Source: Platanthera guangdongensis
Taxonomy: Eukaryota; Streptophyta; Magnoliopsida; Asparagales; Orchidaceae
NCBI GenBank assembly: GCA_039583875.1
Contig: CM077153.1
Location: 114,200,568 to 114,264,567, forward strand
Reading direction: 5' to 3'
DNA length: 64,000 bases
The notes under the pieces are model-generated. The model had not been told where the DNA came from. It worked only from the letters and a program-made list of their open reading frames with translations, and did no database searches. Position numbers and translations under genes: made by a program. Shown piece after piece: positions 46,862 through 57,460 of the stretch (its first letter is position 1; each line of letters begins with the position of its first letter).

Positions 46862-47830
46862 AAAAGTGACACGGGTAGGGACACGCCCGTGTCCTTACCC
46901 GTGTCCTGCTCCACCGAAGCATTACAACAGTTTTTAGTGTCGGTTCAACACTCGACACAGGTAGGGACACGCCCGTGTCCCGACCCGTGTCCCAACCCGT
47001 GTCCACATGACACGGCCGTGTTCCCTGGTCATGTCATTCTCTGGATACATTTCGACGAACTCAACCCGACACAACGACATATGGGTAGGGACACGCCCGT
47101 GTCTCTACCCGTGTCATACATTTCGTCGATCTCAACACGCTTCGTCGATCTCGATCAAAATCGTCGATCGGAGAACATGCCCCGGTCACGCCCATGGTCA
47201 CACCCGTGACAATGGGCGTGACCCCTATCAACTACTCGAGGATTCGTCGAACTCAACCAAAATCGTCGAACAGAGGAAATTCATCGATCTCGACACCACG
47301 ATCGCCGATCTCGACACGCTATGTCGAGCTTAACTCGACACACTTACACATGGGTAGGGACACGCCCGTGTCTCTACCTGTGTCATATAATTCGTCGATC
47401 TCGACACATCTCATCGAGTTCAGCTCGACACGCCACACGGGTAGGGACACGCCCGTGTCGCTACCCGTGTCATATAATTTGTCGATGTCGACACGCAGTT
47501 CGTCGATCTCGACACGCCTCGTCGAGGTCAACTCGACACAATGACATATGGGTAGGGACACGCCCGTGTCTCTACCCGTGTCATATAACTCATCGATCTC
47601 GACATGCAGTTCGACAATCTCGACACGCTGTATCGAGTCAACTCGACGCACACGCAATCAAACGGGTAGGGACACGCCCGTGTCCCTACCCGTGTCACAT
47701 TCACACGGGTTTAGACATGCCCATGTAACTACACGTGTCCTTCTCTGGACACACTCGAGTCCTTGACTCGAGAGACGGGCTCACACACACAGGTAAGGAC
47801 ACGCCCGTGTCTCTACCCGTGTCCTTGTCT
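46862..47830. repeat. Palindromic motif array in U3 of C2
   Basis: About eight copies of GGGTAGGGACACGCCCGTGT followed by CTCTACCCGTGTC lie near 46870, 46960, 47085, 47350, 47440, 47555, 47665 and 47790. Each is a long interrupted inverted repeat (GACACGGGTAGGGACA against its complement). The spacers hold TTCGTCGATCTCGACAC-like words, including about six exact TTCGTCGA/TCGACGAA. Confidence 0.9.
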
Positions 47831-48037
47831 GCACTGATTTCTGCACTCCCCACAAGTGCTGCCCAGTTGTTAGCACTCCCCTGAACCCCAGTCAGCTCTC
47901 CTGACTCAAAAGACACGCATGGGGGCCTAGTGCGATTCGGGACGTTACAAATCCTATAAAAAAAATAAAAGATTTCATCCCCGAAATCAGGCTTGGGCTA
48001 GGGGAGAAAAACATAACTGGAAAATTAACATATGCTT

Positions 48038-48487
48038 TTAAATAAAATTACCTTGAGAAAACAACTCCGGGTAGCATTGTTGTATCAAATCCATTGGCTC
48101 CCATGTATACTCCTCCTTCCCATGGTTAGACCACAACACCTTCACCAAGGGAACACTTTTGCGGCGCAATATTCTCGTCTCGTTATCTACGATCCGCACT
48201 GGCTCTAGTCGCACAGACCTATCGGACGCCACATCACCATCAGTAGTGGGGGTATATTGATCGGGCCGTAACAGCTCCTTTCGAAGTGACGACATATGGA
48301 ACACGTCGTGGAGGTTCTCCAGCTCTGGCAGTAACTCCAACCGATAGGCCAACGGGCCAATCCTTTCCAGTATAGTATAAGGCCCAACATATCTTGGGCT
48401 GAGCTTTTTCACTCCACGCACCCGCGACACTCCATGCATCAGCCGAATCTTGAGGAACACTTTATCACCCACTTGGAAGTCCACCAT
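48038..48487 (-). pseudogene. Chromovirus integrase C-terminus with chromodomain (C2)
   Basis: 149 aa, open. It begins with the integrase tail ([41 protein letters not shown]) and ends with a chromodomain-like block (LVKVLWSNHGKEEYTWEP then CYPELF), which in this group can target integration to heterochromatin. A frameshift around 48440-48487 separates it from the integrase core ORF, which overlaps it by 49 bases in another frame. Confidence 0.88.
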
Positions 48488-49932
48488 CCAGTGCTTTGCA
48501 TTGTAATCTTTGCCTGCCGACTTTGAGCCTCCAACATGCGATCCCGTATCAATCTGACCGCCGCATCAGTATCATATATATATTCATTTCCCAATGCCTT
48601 CGGATCTTCATCCTGCACCCAAGACAAGGGAGTCCTGCACCTTCTTCCGTAAGGGGCTTCATGGGGTGCCATACCGATGCTCGCCTGATGGCTATTATTG
48701 TAGGAGAATTCCACTAGGAGCAAGAGTATTTCCCACGGCTCTCCTCTGTCCAGCACACACAACCTCAATAAATCCTCCAGTGTTCTGATGGTCAGCTCAG
48801 ACTGCCCGTCCGTCTGAGGGTGAAATGCAGTACTAAAGGTTAGGCGCGAGGCCAAATACGCCTGTACCGCCTTCCACCCCTTGGAAGTAAACCGACCATC
48901 CCGATCCGAAACAATTGTCTTGGGCACGCCATGATACCGTACGAATTGCTCCAGAAAAAGGCGTACCAAAACGTCCACGTGTGCTTCTTTCTTCATTGGA
49001 ATGAACCGGGCAACCTTTGTCAGTCGATCAACAATAACCCACACTGAATCATTACCGGAGCGGGAGCGAGGCAGCCCATGGACGAAGTCCATGGATATAT
49101 CCTCAAACTTCCACTCGGGGATGGGCAACGATTGCAACAAACCACCGGGACTCTTACATACGGCCTTCACCCTTTGACAAGCTTCGCAATGTGTAACATA
49201 GTGACAAACATCCTTCTTCATTCCCGGACAGCACATGGTCTTCCGTAAGCCGGCGTACATCTTGGCAATGCCTGCGTGTACAGAATATTGAGAGCAATGT
49301 GCCTCTCTCAACATATCCTCCCGGAGTTTGCCACCCTTGGGAATATAGAGCCGACCACAAAAATAAACGAGGCCGTCTTTTAGTGTGTACTCATCGGTGG
49401 TCCCATCTTCAATTACCTTGATTGTCGGGGCCAAGGCCGCATCCATTCCTTGCTCCTCCCGAATCCGGTCCCGGATATCACAAACTATGCTCATGCTTGC
49501 TAAATACTCCGCATACTCTGCCGAAGGAGCCTTGAATACCAAAGTAATATCCATCTCCTCAATCATCCGAGCCAACTCCATACTCATCAACCGAGACTCT
49601 GGGCTAGAGCCTGGCACTTTTCTACTCAATGCATCGGCTACCGATTTCACCTTTCCGGGATGATTGTTTAAGGTGAACTCATAATCGCACAGAAACTCTA
49701 ACCATCTCCGTTGCCTCAAGTTCAACTCCTTCTGTGTATGAACGTACTTCAAGTTTTTGTGGTCTGAAAAGATCTCGCAGTGGACACCGTATAGATAGTG
49801 CCTCCAAACCTTCAAGGCGAACAACACTGCTCCCAACTCCAAATCATGGACCAGGAAATTAATTTCATGTTTCTTTAACTGTTTTGAAGTATATGTGATC
49901 ACGTGCTCGTGTTGCATCAGTACCGCTCCCAT
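48439..49932 (-). pseudogene. RNase H and integrase of chromovirus C2
   Basis: Open for 497 aa, the longest frame in C2. RNase H part: [29 protein letters not shown] and VADALSRK. Then the zinc region ([20 protein letters not shown], then CEACQRVKA) and the integrase core: [11 protein letters not shown] with the first D, VSDRDGRF with the second, and [11 protein letters not shown] with the glutamate. It ends in a frameshifted tail near 48480. The start is inside RNase H; the RNase H N-terminus is in the neighbouring frame. Confidence 0.9.
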
Positions 49933-50946
49933 CCATTGATACGATCGTCGGTGTAAACCTGAAATCCTTCCTTCCCAGATGGAAGTGCAAGGATGGGGGC
50001 GGAGGTAAGCCTATCCTTCAGCTCTTGGATCGCCGCTTCACATTGGGGAGTCCACTCAAATGGCACACCTTTCTTCGTCAAAGAAGTAAGAGGAAGGGCA
50101 ATCTTGGAGAATCCTTTCACGAACTTGCGGTAGTACCCAGTAAGTCCAAGAAAGCTTCGTACATCGGTCGCCGACTAAAAGGGCGACCACTCCTTCATGG
50201 CTCGCACCTTTGTTGGATCCACTGCTAATCCTGCCCCACTGATCACATGCTCCAAGAAAGAAACCTCCTTGAGCCAGAATTCACAATTGCTAAATTTGGC
50301 GTATAAGGCGTGCTCCTTCAATTTCTTCAACACCAAGGTCAGGTGCTCGACATGCTTCTCCTCCGTCTTTCTGTAGACCAAGATGTCGTCGATGAAAACA
50401 ACGACGAAGATGTCCAAATATGGCTCAAACACCTTGTTCATCAGACTCATAAAAGCCGAAGGGGCATTTGTGAGCCCAAATGGCATTACCGTGAACTCAT
50501 ACAAACCATATCTTGAACTGAGGCCGTTTTCTGAATGTCCCCCTCTCATATCCTCAACTGATAGTATCTAGAGTGCAAATCCAGTTTAGAAACCAATGTG
50601 CACCCACTAGTTGATCGAACAACTCGTCGATCCGAGGTAGCGGATAAGTGTTCCGCACCGTCAACAGATTGAGTTCCTGATAATCTATGCACAAACGCAG
50701 GGTTCCATCCTTCTTCTTTACGAACAGTACAGGGGCTCCCCATGGTGACGAACTGGGGCGAACGAACTCTGACTCCACCAGTTCTTGCAATTGAACTCTA
50801 AACTCCGCGAGTTCCTTCGGGGCCATTCGGTACGGGGCCTTGGATACAGGCTTGTGACCCGGCACTAGATTAATCTGGAAGTCAACCTCTCTATGTGGAG
50901 GTAATCCTGGTAGCTTCTCAGGAAATACCTCGGGAAAATCCCGCAC
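49917..50946 (-). pseudogene. Reverse transcriptase of chromovirus C2
   Basis: Three pieces: 50946-50554 ([51 protein letters not shown]), 50549-50175 ([26 protein letters not shown] with catalytic [11 protein letters not shown]) and 50120-49917 ([24 protein letters not shown] at the RNase H start). Frame breaks lie near 50550, 50175 and 49920. The DASGYGLG-type RNase H start is degraded to DDRINGW. Confidence 0.9.
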
Positions 50947-51507
50947 TACCCGTACACCTTTAATTCCAATGCTTCCTCCTTCAACTCGAACCAGATCATG
51001 AAGACCTCGTCCCCCTTCTTATGAGCTTTTACAACCTAAACGGAAGATAACATCATACGAGGCGCGAAGCCAATACCTTGGAAGATGACGTCGGAGTCTC
51101 CATGTCTCAAATAGATCCGCTTCTCCGCGCAGTCGATCCTCGCGAAGTGCAAGTCCAGCCATGTCATGCCAAAATGATGTCAAACTCCGGCATTCTCAGG
51201 ACCGTGGCAGGCATATCAAAGGCCTTCCCATCAATAAATAACTCCAACTCGCACTTGGCGGTTGCGGTCATCTCCGAGCCGTCCGGAAGGCGTACTCGTC
51301 GGGCTATGCCGGTAAAGTACTGTACACCCTACATGTCTTTTAGGAAATCCTCGGACACAAAGGAGTGTGAGGTATCGGTATCGAACTGCGCATAGGCCGT
51401 CTTCCTGCCAATATCACGGTGCCTAAGTACCAACAACTAAAACTTATTGATAGGCGTCTAGTAAGTCTTAATCAATTCAAGTTAGACCATGAAAATATGT
51501 TAATTAA
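50947..51507 (-). pseudogene. Protease of chromovirus C2
   Basis: No open frame is long enough to stand alone, but the minus frame around 51340-51390 reads AQFDTDTSHSFVSEDFL, a retropepsin block in which the DxGAxHSF core is changed (G to D, A to T). Downstream the frame shows LPDGSEMTATAKCELELFIDG, MPEFDIIL and LRHGDSDVIFQG. Stops lie near 51329 and 51040. Confidence 0.7.
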
Positions 51508-52493
51508 TTAAATCATACCTGCAATCACATCTTGGGGGTTCCGTTCCTGTGCCATGTCAAGCGCGTACACCTGATCTCTAGCAGGGCCGGGGTTACCTCC
51601 TCGCGGTCCTTGTCCCCGACCAGGTATGTGACCCCGCCCTCGAGGAGCTGCCGACGGGACAGCGGGAGGGACGTTTTCAAATAGCTGCGGGCAGAAACGT
51701 CGGATGTGGCCCGGCTGGTTGCATTCGAAGCACACCAGCCCACGACGCCCTTTAGGTTGTTGAAATTATTGAGGTTGTGGTGGTGGAGGAAACGCAGGAG
51801 GCTGCGGAACCGGATGCTCCACCCTATAGTTTCGGTGGACACGCCCTCCACCTCTATGATATCCTCTTCCTCCTCTGAAGTCCTGCCTCCTTCTATTGCT
51901 TGGGACGGCTTCCGTCACGTCCTCCGCAGGCCTCTTACTACATCCCAGCTGGTCCGCCTCCAATCTTTTTGCCATATCAATGATTTCCGCCAAGCTACCA
52001 TCCGCTATAAACAAAAGGGACTGCCTTAGGGGATCTCGCAGCCCTTTGTAGAAGCGCTTAGCATAACCTATGTCATCCAACTCGTAAGAATCCCAAACCT
52101 TGCGAGATGCTGGAATTCCCGCTGGTATTCCGTAACCGATTTTGATCCCTGCTTTAGTAGAATAAACCTCTGCTCAAGCTCATCTCGGGCCGATGTAGGG
52201 ATAAAGTGCTCCAAGAAAACACCCGAGAATTCACTCCAACTTATCTCTGTGTAGACCCGACCTTGGAAGGTAGAGCACATGAGGGACTTCCACCACCTCT
52301 TAGCATGTAAGTCCAAGACGGACACCGCCAATATCACTGCCATGTTGGCCGGGCAACGGATACCAGCCAACAACTCATGTACCGTGTCTAGCCAATCCTT
52401 TATACGTACGGCTGACTCCGTCCCAAGGTAGGCGAGAGGGGAGAGAGCCCGGAAGGTGCTCAGCCAGTTGGAGCTCGGGGCCTGTTGTTGCAC
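51508..52493 (-). pseudogene. Gag of chromovirus C2
   Basis: 52493-52068 is the capsid (Retrotrans_gag) domain: VRIKDWLDTVHELLAGI, AKRWWKSLM, SWSEFSGVFLEHFIPTSARDE, EYQREFQHLARF. 52080-51766 continues in another frame (KRFYKGLRDPLRQSLLF, EIIDMAKRLEAD). 51735-51508 has the CCHC knuckle CFECNQPGHIRRFC and a Gly/Arg-rich stretch. Two frame breaks are visible, near 52075 and 51760. Confidence 0.88.
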
Positions 52494-52818
52494 GGGGGCT
52501 GCTGCGCCCTAAAAGCATCGACGATGGCAGTGAGCGTATGCCCCAACTCAGATTGTTGGAACTGAGTGGGAGTGGATATGGATGGCGCAGGAGTGCCTCC
52601 CACCTGCTCAACAGCGCTGGAATCTACACATAAAACGCAAACGTATGGTCAGGTTGGATAATCTTAAGGTAAAAGTTGGACATACTTAGCGTGAATTACA
52701 TATGGGCACACCACTGCTTTCGCTAAGTCAGTTTGTCCCCAAACTGACTAATCAAATCGAGGTGGCACCATTGTTGAATGACTTCTTTAGTTGAGGATCG
52801 TGGCAAACTGATATCATT
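52494..52818 (-). other. C2 leader with decayed Met-type primer-binding site
   Basis: Between LTR and gag. Next to the LTR end (52819) the minus strand reads AATGATATCAGTTTGCC; TGATATCAGT is two changes from TGGTATCAGA, the methionine-type PBS used by chromoviruses. The remainder is untranslated leader with no ORF. Confidence 0.55.
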
Positions 52819-53800
52819 TGTAAGACCCCCCCCTCCCGGATTCCAAAACACGGCACGAAGGGGGTCTTATGCCCGGAACAGTCGCCTTGCGGTAGCATTA
52901 GCGCACGGGCAAACCTGTACCACAAGATGCCTATTCCGCCGGCTACAACCAATATCAATATCACATACAAACCCAACCAAAATATAAGCTAGAGAAGTCA
53001 AATCCACACTAAGTAATAATGTCCAAATCAGTACCACAAAAGAGAGAAGCTAAAACATGCTTCTACATATCAGAGTACAGCTATAGAAATTGCCCAAAAA
53101 GGGGCAACATCAAAACCTCTCAACACTCATATATGTGACCGACGGTATCGACGGCACTGTCACTTCAGGCCCTGTCATCCTGGCCTGCCTGTCCTGCTGC
53201 ATAGTCTGCGGCTGCTCTACCTGCGGCGTGACCTCCTAAAAAGGAAGACATAGCAACCGTTAGTCAAAACGGCTAAGTGGCTTCACATCCTCTCCCCCGG
53301 CGACTCCTCGGCACCGAACGGGGAGAAGGAACAAGGATAATATATATATGCAAATAATAAAAGAAGTACAAGCAGGTGGCAACAGTGTAAGAGTAACAGT
53401 ATTATAATCTAGCAGTTATTTAAGAGCTATAGCAAACTAACAAGTAAGGTAACAGTAGCAGGAAAGTAACTTAACTTATAAGGATGCCCATACAAACTTA
53501 TAAGTTAAGGATCGGGTTACATAAAGGTAACTCATCATATAAGAGTGCCCCCTCTACAAACTTATACAACGATGAGGATCAAGGTTGTTGTGCAATGTTA
53601 TGAAATGCTATGTATGCTATTAGCAATGACTCACCCATATTTGCTCACAAAGTAACATAACATGCAACTACTACTACTGCCATGTCGACATAGACTGTAG
53701 TTTGCCTACACGACTTTTCGAGCAGGTAGCTAACCTCTCAGGCATCAGCCGCCGTGGCCAGGCGGTGACAGTAGAACGGGCACTTCTACTACTAGGCGGG
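52819..53800 (-). repeat. 5' LTR of C2, internal part only
   Basis: Collinear with 44119-45047 of the 3' LTR, with small insertions (for example near 53545-53585 and 53640-53700). It stops at the GGCGGG corresponding to 45042-45047, where Tat A begins. U3, TATA and the motif array of this LTR must lie right of the Tat elements, outside the window. Confidence 0.9.
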
Positions 53801-54178
53801 TGTTAAACCCTCAGTCCGCAACATACTACAAGATGCCAAGCCCCCTTTCAATATTCGCGGACTCAGTTAGGCAGTTTGCCCTGTCCGGCAAAGCAGCAGC
53901 AATAGGCCACCAAGGATGATCCCCCAGCGGTGGACTCAATGCTCTGTTCGCCAGTCCGCCATGCCATTGGATCTCTGGATTCTCTACAACGGCGGACGTA
54001 GTGTCTCGTCCGCCCAGGCTGCCATCCTCCAGCAGGATCGCGCCTAGCAGTATCAGATGGAAGCTCCAGCCCACGAGCCCAGTCCGCCCCTTTCTACGCG
54101 GACTGGCGTGTTCTTTCTTTTTGCTTCCCGTCACCGCTGCTCGGTTCTCCTGTACCCTAGGCAGTCGGTTATTTTAGC

Positions 54179-54196
54179 CCTGCCCGTTTGGGCAGG
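54179..54196. promoter_or_regulatory. Perfect hairpin upstream of TATA in Tat A LTR
   Basis: CCTGCCC, loop GTTT, GGGCAGG: a 7-bp perfect stem ending ten bases before the TATA box. It is identical in the Tat B LTR at 57027-57044. Confidence 0.7.
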
Positions 54197-54206
54197 CCCC
54201 CCATCC

Positions 54207-54214
54207 TATAAATA
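54207..54214 (+). promoter_or_regulatory. TATA box of Tat A LTR
   Basis: TATAAATA, 406 bp into the LTR and 414 bp before the gag start. Confidence 0.75.
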
Positions 54215-54620
54215 GGGTGGAGGTGGTGCACCCAAGGCACGCTAACTCGTGCCCAGGAGCCTACTTGTTAAAAGCTGCGGACTCGAATCTTGTTCCTTGC
54301 GGACTCCTCCTTGCTCTACTCTTGTCTTCCTTTTTCCTTCACTTGTAACCGAACCTTTCTTCAATGAAGGAAAAGCCCATCCCAAGAGAGGCATTCAGGC
54401 TACGACGGGCGAAGTCTGTTGTTGCCGTGGCTCACGGCCCTGCTGTTCTTCCTGCTCTCATCCGCTTAGTAGATTGCTACTCGCTGTCTCTCCTTTCCCT
54501 TTTTTTCCCTTGTGCACGAACCGTTAGCTAGTCGTGCTTGATTCCCTTTGCGTTTTCGTGCATCAACAATTAACACGCGGCCTTCAGATTTGACTGTCAT
54601 TTCGAATTCAGCGGACAGAA

Positions 54621-56657
54621 ATGTCAGACCGCAGAGCCCGCTCTTCAGACTGCTCCAGTTCTTCAGAGGACTCCCTCTGGTATGCAATTGAGCAAGCTCG
54701 CTTTGAGGCCGAGCAGTCCCGCAGGCAGACTGACCAGCATCTCGACACGACCATCCAGGCCCTGCTTGCGTTAACCCAGCAGCTTGCTCCTCATGCCGCA
54801 GCAGAACCAGCGGACTCGCCAGTCCGCCAGACTCCAGCTCGTCGAACACCACTTCGGCAGACGCCACTCACTCCTCGGAATCCTGTCCAGTCCGCCGCCC
54901 CTCTGCGCCCTCAGGAGGAGCAGTTTGCTTTCAGGAATTTCTTCAGAGAAGCTGCCAGGGGCACTCCTGCTCGCCAGCTCCATTTTACTGACCGCCAGTC
55001 CACCGAGCCCGCGGACTCCCCAGCTTCAGTCCGCCCCATCTACCCTGCTAAGTTCGAGACTCCGTCTCCCTTCGTTGATCGAATCCGATGGGAGTCGGCT
55101 CCGAACAACTTCAGGGAGCCTCGCCTTCCCTTCTATTCAGGAGAGACTGATCCAGTCTCTCACCTCCAAGCGTTTGAAGGGGCAGTTGCTTTGAGATGCC
55201 TCTCTGACGCCATCAAGTGTAAACTCCTGGTAACCACTCTCGAAGGGCAGGCGAGAGAGTGGTTCTATGAGCTACCTCCGGGCACAATCTCTTCTTTCGC
55301 TGAGCTTTGCAGCGAGTTGTTGCTGAGGTTTGCTACATCAAGAAAGAGGAAGGATGGACCAGCCGCTCTCTTCGAAATCAAACAAAGGGACAACGAATCA
55401 GTGGCACGATTCGTTGATCTCTTTCAAAAGGAGATCCAAGGGGTAAGGAATGTGAACCCCGATTATTACAAGGTTGCCTTGATCCATGGCCTCCGGGAAG
55501 GCCCCCTGAAGTTTAAAGCAACAACAAAGGCACCTGAGACTTACCAAGAGCTGATCGCCATGGTGAACCGCTTCATAGAAGGCGAGAACGCCAATCCAAC
55601 TTATGTTTCATCCCTGACAGCTAAGGCTGAAGGAAGGGATGCCTCCGCTTCTTCTTCTCACAGCAAGCCCCCTCGCCCAGATTTCCAGCCTCCTTCTCAA
55701 AGAGGCCGGAATTTCCGCCATAAGAGACCTTTACTTGGCCATCAACAGTTTCAGGAGCAGAGACTGTTGTTGGCCGCCACTCCCGCCATTCCGTTGCAAG
55801 CACTTCCTATCCTCCAGCAAGCAGCCTTGCCTGCTCCAAGCCGATGTGATACAAGCCCCATGGATGATATTGTAGATCTGGACCTTGACGAAGTCATCTA
55901 GATTTTGCAAAAGAGATCGGAAGAAAAGAAGCAAGAGCCTCAAAGAGTGTGGAGGCCAAGGAACAATACGCAGTATTGCCAGTTCCACAAAGAGAAGGGC
56001 CACTTGACCGAGGATTGCAAGACCCTTCGCATGCTGATAGATAAGCTGCTTGCCGAGGGCAAGATTGACTTGACCAATAAGGATTCTTCTTCAAAGACAT
56101 CCACCTCCAAAGGCAAAGAGGTAGCTGAAGCATACCAAGAATGTGTGGAGGTCGAGGACGAAGGGCGTCTGGGGCCGATCAATGTCCCGGTTGAGTGCTT
56201 TGACGCAGATTATGAAGGGGTTCTGGGACGCCTCTTATTTATTCATGGTGGAGCAGGGACCGAGTCTACTCGGAAATCTTCAATCTCTAGGGTCACTCAA
56301 GCATAGGTGGCCTCTTCTTCTTCCGTTGCTCCTCCAAGTGAAGTCGTCACCTTTGGCCCAGCTGATCTGCCCCAAATAGCGAATCCGTTCGATGATGCAG
56401 TAGTGATCAAGGCTGTGATTGGGGACTTCACAGTGGATAGAATTCTTGTTGACACCGGAAGCTCAGTCAACCTCCTGTTCAAATCAACGTTTGAGGCCCG
56501 AAAGACTGGAAAGCCTCTGCTTTCCACCGAAGGGCCGCTCTATGGCTTCTCAGGAGAAAGAAAGGAAGTTGAGGGTAGCGTCATCTTGCCAGTGAAGCTT
56601 GGAGGGGCAACCAAGCAAGTGCAATTCATAGTGGTGGACGCTCCCAGTAGCTATCAT
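54621..56657 (+). pseudogene. Gag-protease of Tat A (two nonsense mutations, truncated)
   Basis: Starts MSDRRARSSD. Open parts in one frame are 54621-55901, 55905-56306 and 56307-56657, split by TAG at 55899-55901 (CAG in B) and TAG at 56304-56306 (GAG in B). Domain order: Ser/Arg/Gln-rich N-terminus, capsid domain (HLQAFEGAVALRCLSDAIKC, GTISSFAELCSELLLRF, NPDYYKVALIHGLREGPLKF), a short Tat-type knuckle (CQFHKEKGHLTEDC), and protease with VDTGSSVNLLF intact. It ends where B inserted. Confidence 0.92.
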
Positions 56658-57414
56658 TGTTAACCCCTCAGTCCGCAACATACTGCAAGATTCCAAAGCC
56701 CCCCATTCAGCAGGCGCGGACAGGATTTGTCAGTCCGCCCAGTCCGGCATTATCACCAGTCGGGCACCAAGGGTGGTACTCCAGCAGCGGACGCAAGGAC
56801 CTGTCCGCTCAGTCCGCCGGCGCTTTGGGCCAGGTTCTCTACAGTGGCGGACGCAGTATCTCGTCCGCCCAGGCCGCCGCCCTCCAGTGGGCGCGCCCAG
56901 CAGCAGTGGGAGCTCCAGTTCGCGAGCCCAGTCCGCCACTTCTGTGCGGACTGGCGTGTTCTTTCTTTTTGCTTCCCGTCACCGCTGCCCGGTTCTCCTG
57001 TACCCCGGGCAGCCGGTTATTTTAGCCCTGCCCGTTTGGGCAGGCCCCCTATCCTATAAATAGGGGGGAGGTGGTGCACTCAAGGCACGCTGACTCGGAC
57101 CCAGGAGCCTACTTGTTACATGCTGCGGACTCGAATCCTGTGCCTTGCGGACTCCCCCTTGCTCTGCTTCCCTCAGTCTTTTCCTTTCACTTGTAGCGAT
57201 ATCCTTCTTCAATCAAGGGAAAGCTCGTCGCAAGAGAGGCATTCAGGCCGCGACGGGCGAAGTCTGTTGTTGTCGTGGTTCACGGCCCTGCTCTTCTTCC
57301 AGCTCTCATCGGCTTAGTAGATCGCTACTCGCAGTCTCCCTATTCCCCCTGTGTTCGAACAGTTAGCTGGTTGTGCTCGACCTCCCTTGTGTTTTCGTGC
57401 ATCAACAGTTAACA
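56658..57414 (+). repeat. 5' LTR of Tat B (757 bp)
   Basis: TGTTAACCCC ... TTAACA. It is collinear with the A LTR. GCGGACT/AGTCCGC words lie before the hairpin (57027-57044) and TATA box (57055-57062). The sequence AGCTATCAT of A precedes it directly; the matching target-site copy would be off-window. Confidence 0.87.
57055..57062 (+). promoter_or_regulatory. TATA box of Tat B LTR
   Basis: TATAAATA at the same relative position as in A (about 400 bp into the LTR), ten bases after the conserved hairpin. Confidence 0.75.
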
Positions 57415-57460
57415 CACGACCTTCAGATCCGAGTAGTGTTTTGAAATCAGCGGACGCAAG

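Larger units (their letters stand above)
44119..47949 (-). repeat. 3' LTR of chromovirus C2 (3.83 kb)
   Basis: On the minus strand it starts TGTAACGTCCCG at 47949 and ends GGTCTTACA at 44119. The internal side of the partner LTR (52819 onward) matches 44119 to about 45047 before Tat A cuts it. U3 is about 1.09 kb and carries the palindromic motif array; TATA is near 46853. The R/U5 part contains a three-copy 57-bp repeat (45624-45790) and other direct repeats (near 44765/44828 and 45205/45435). Open frames over 46900-47900 are artefacts of the array. Confidence 0.9.
44119..53800 (-). mobile_element. Tekay/Del-type chromovirus C2 (Ty3/gypsy), 5' LTR interrupted
   Basis: On the minus strand: part of a 5' LTR (52819-53800), gag with zinc knuckle, protease, RT, RNase H, integrase with a chromodomain-like C-terminus, then a 3.83-kb 3' LTR. 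The chromodomain type and very long LTR point to the Tekay/Del group. It is inserted in the S2 env-like ORF after TTCTC (candidate target site). Tat A is inserted in the 5' LTR at 53800/53801, and the rest of that LTR is beyond the window. Confidence 0.9.
53801..54575 (+). repeat. 5' LTR of Tat A (about 775 bp)
   Basis: Starts TGTTAAACCC and ends at TTAACA, an inverted match to its start; an alternative end is the CATCAACA eight bases earlier. It is homologous to 56658-57414. GCGGACT/AGTCCGC words are scattered in its first 320 bp, followed by a hairpin and a TATAAATA box. No standard tRNA-complementary PBS was recognised right after it. Confidence 0.85.
53801..56657 (+). mobile_element. Tat-lineage element A, cut after protease by Tat B
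   Basis: LTR 53801-54575 and a gag-protease frame up to 56657, where the LTR of Tat B begins with TGTTAACCCC. The A sequence ends in the SSYH codon block that in B continues into IFGRPLL. The 3' part of A should lie beyond B. Confidence 0.88.

Noticed and set aside
46697..47916. Open frames of 70-170 aa rich in SRH, TRPCLYPCH or DTGRDTGVSLP repeats
   Set aside because: They are translations of the palindromic motif array of the C2 LTR in several frames and both strands. The repeats in protein simply mirror the DNA repeats.
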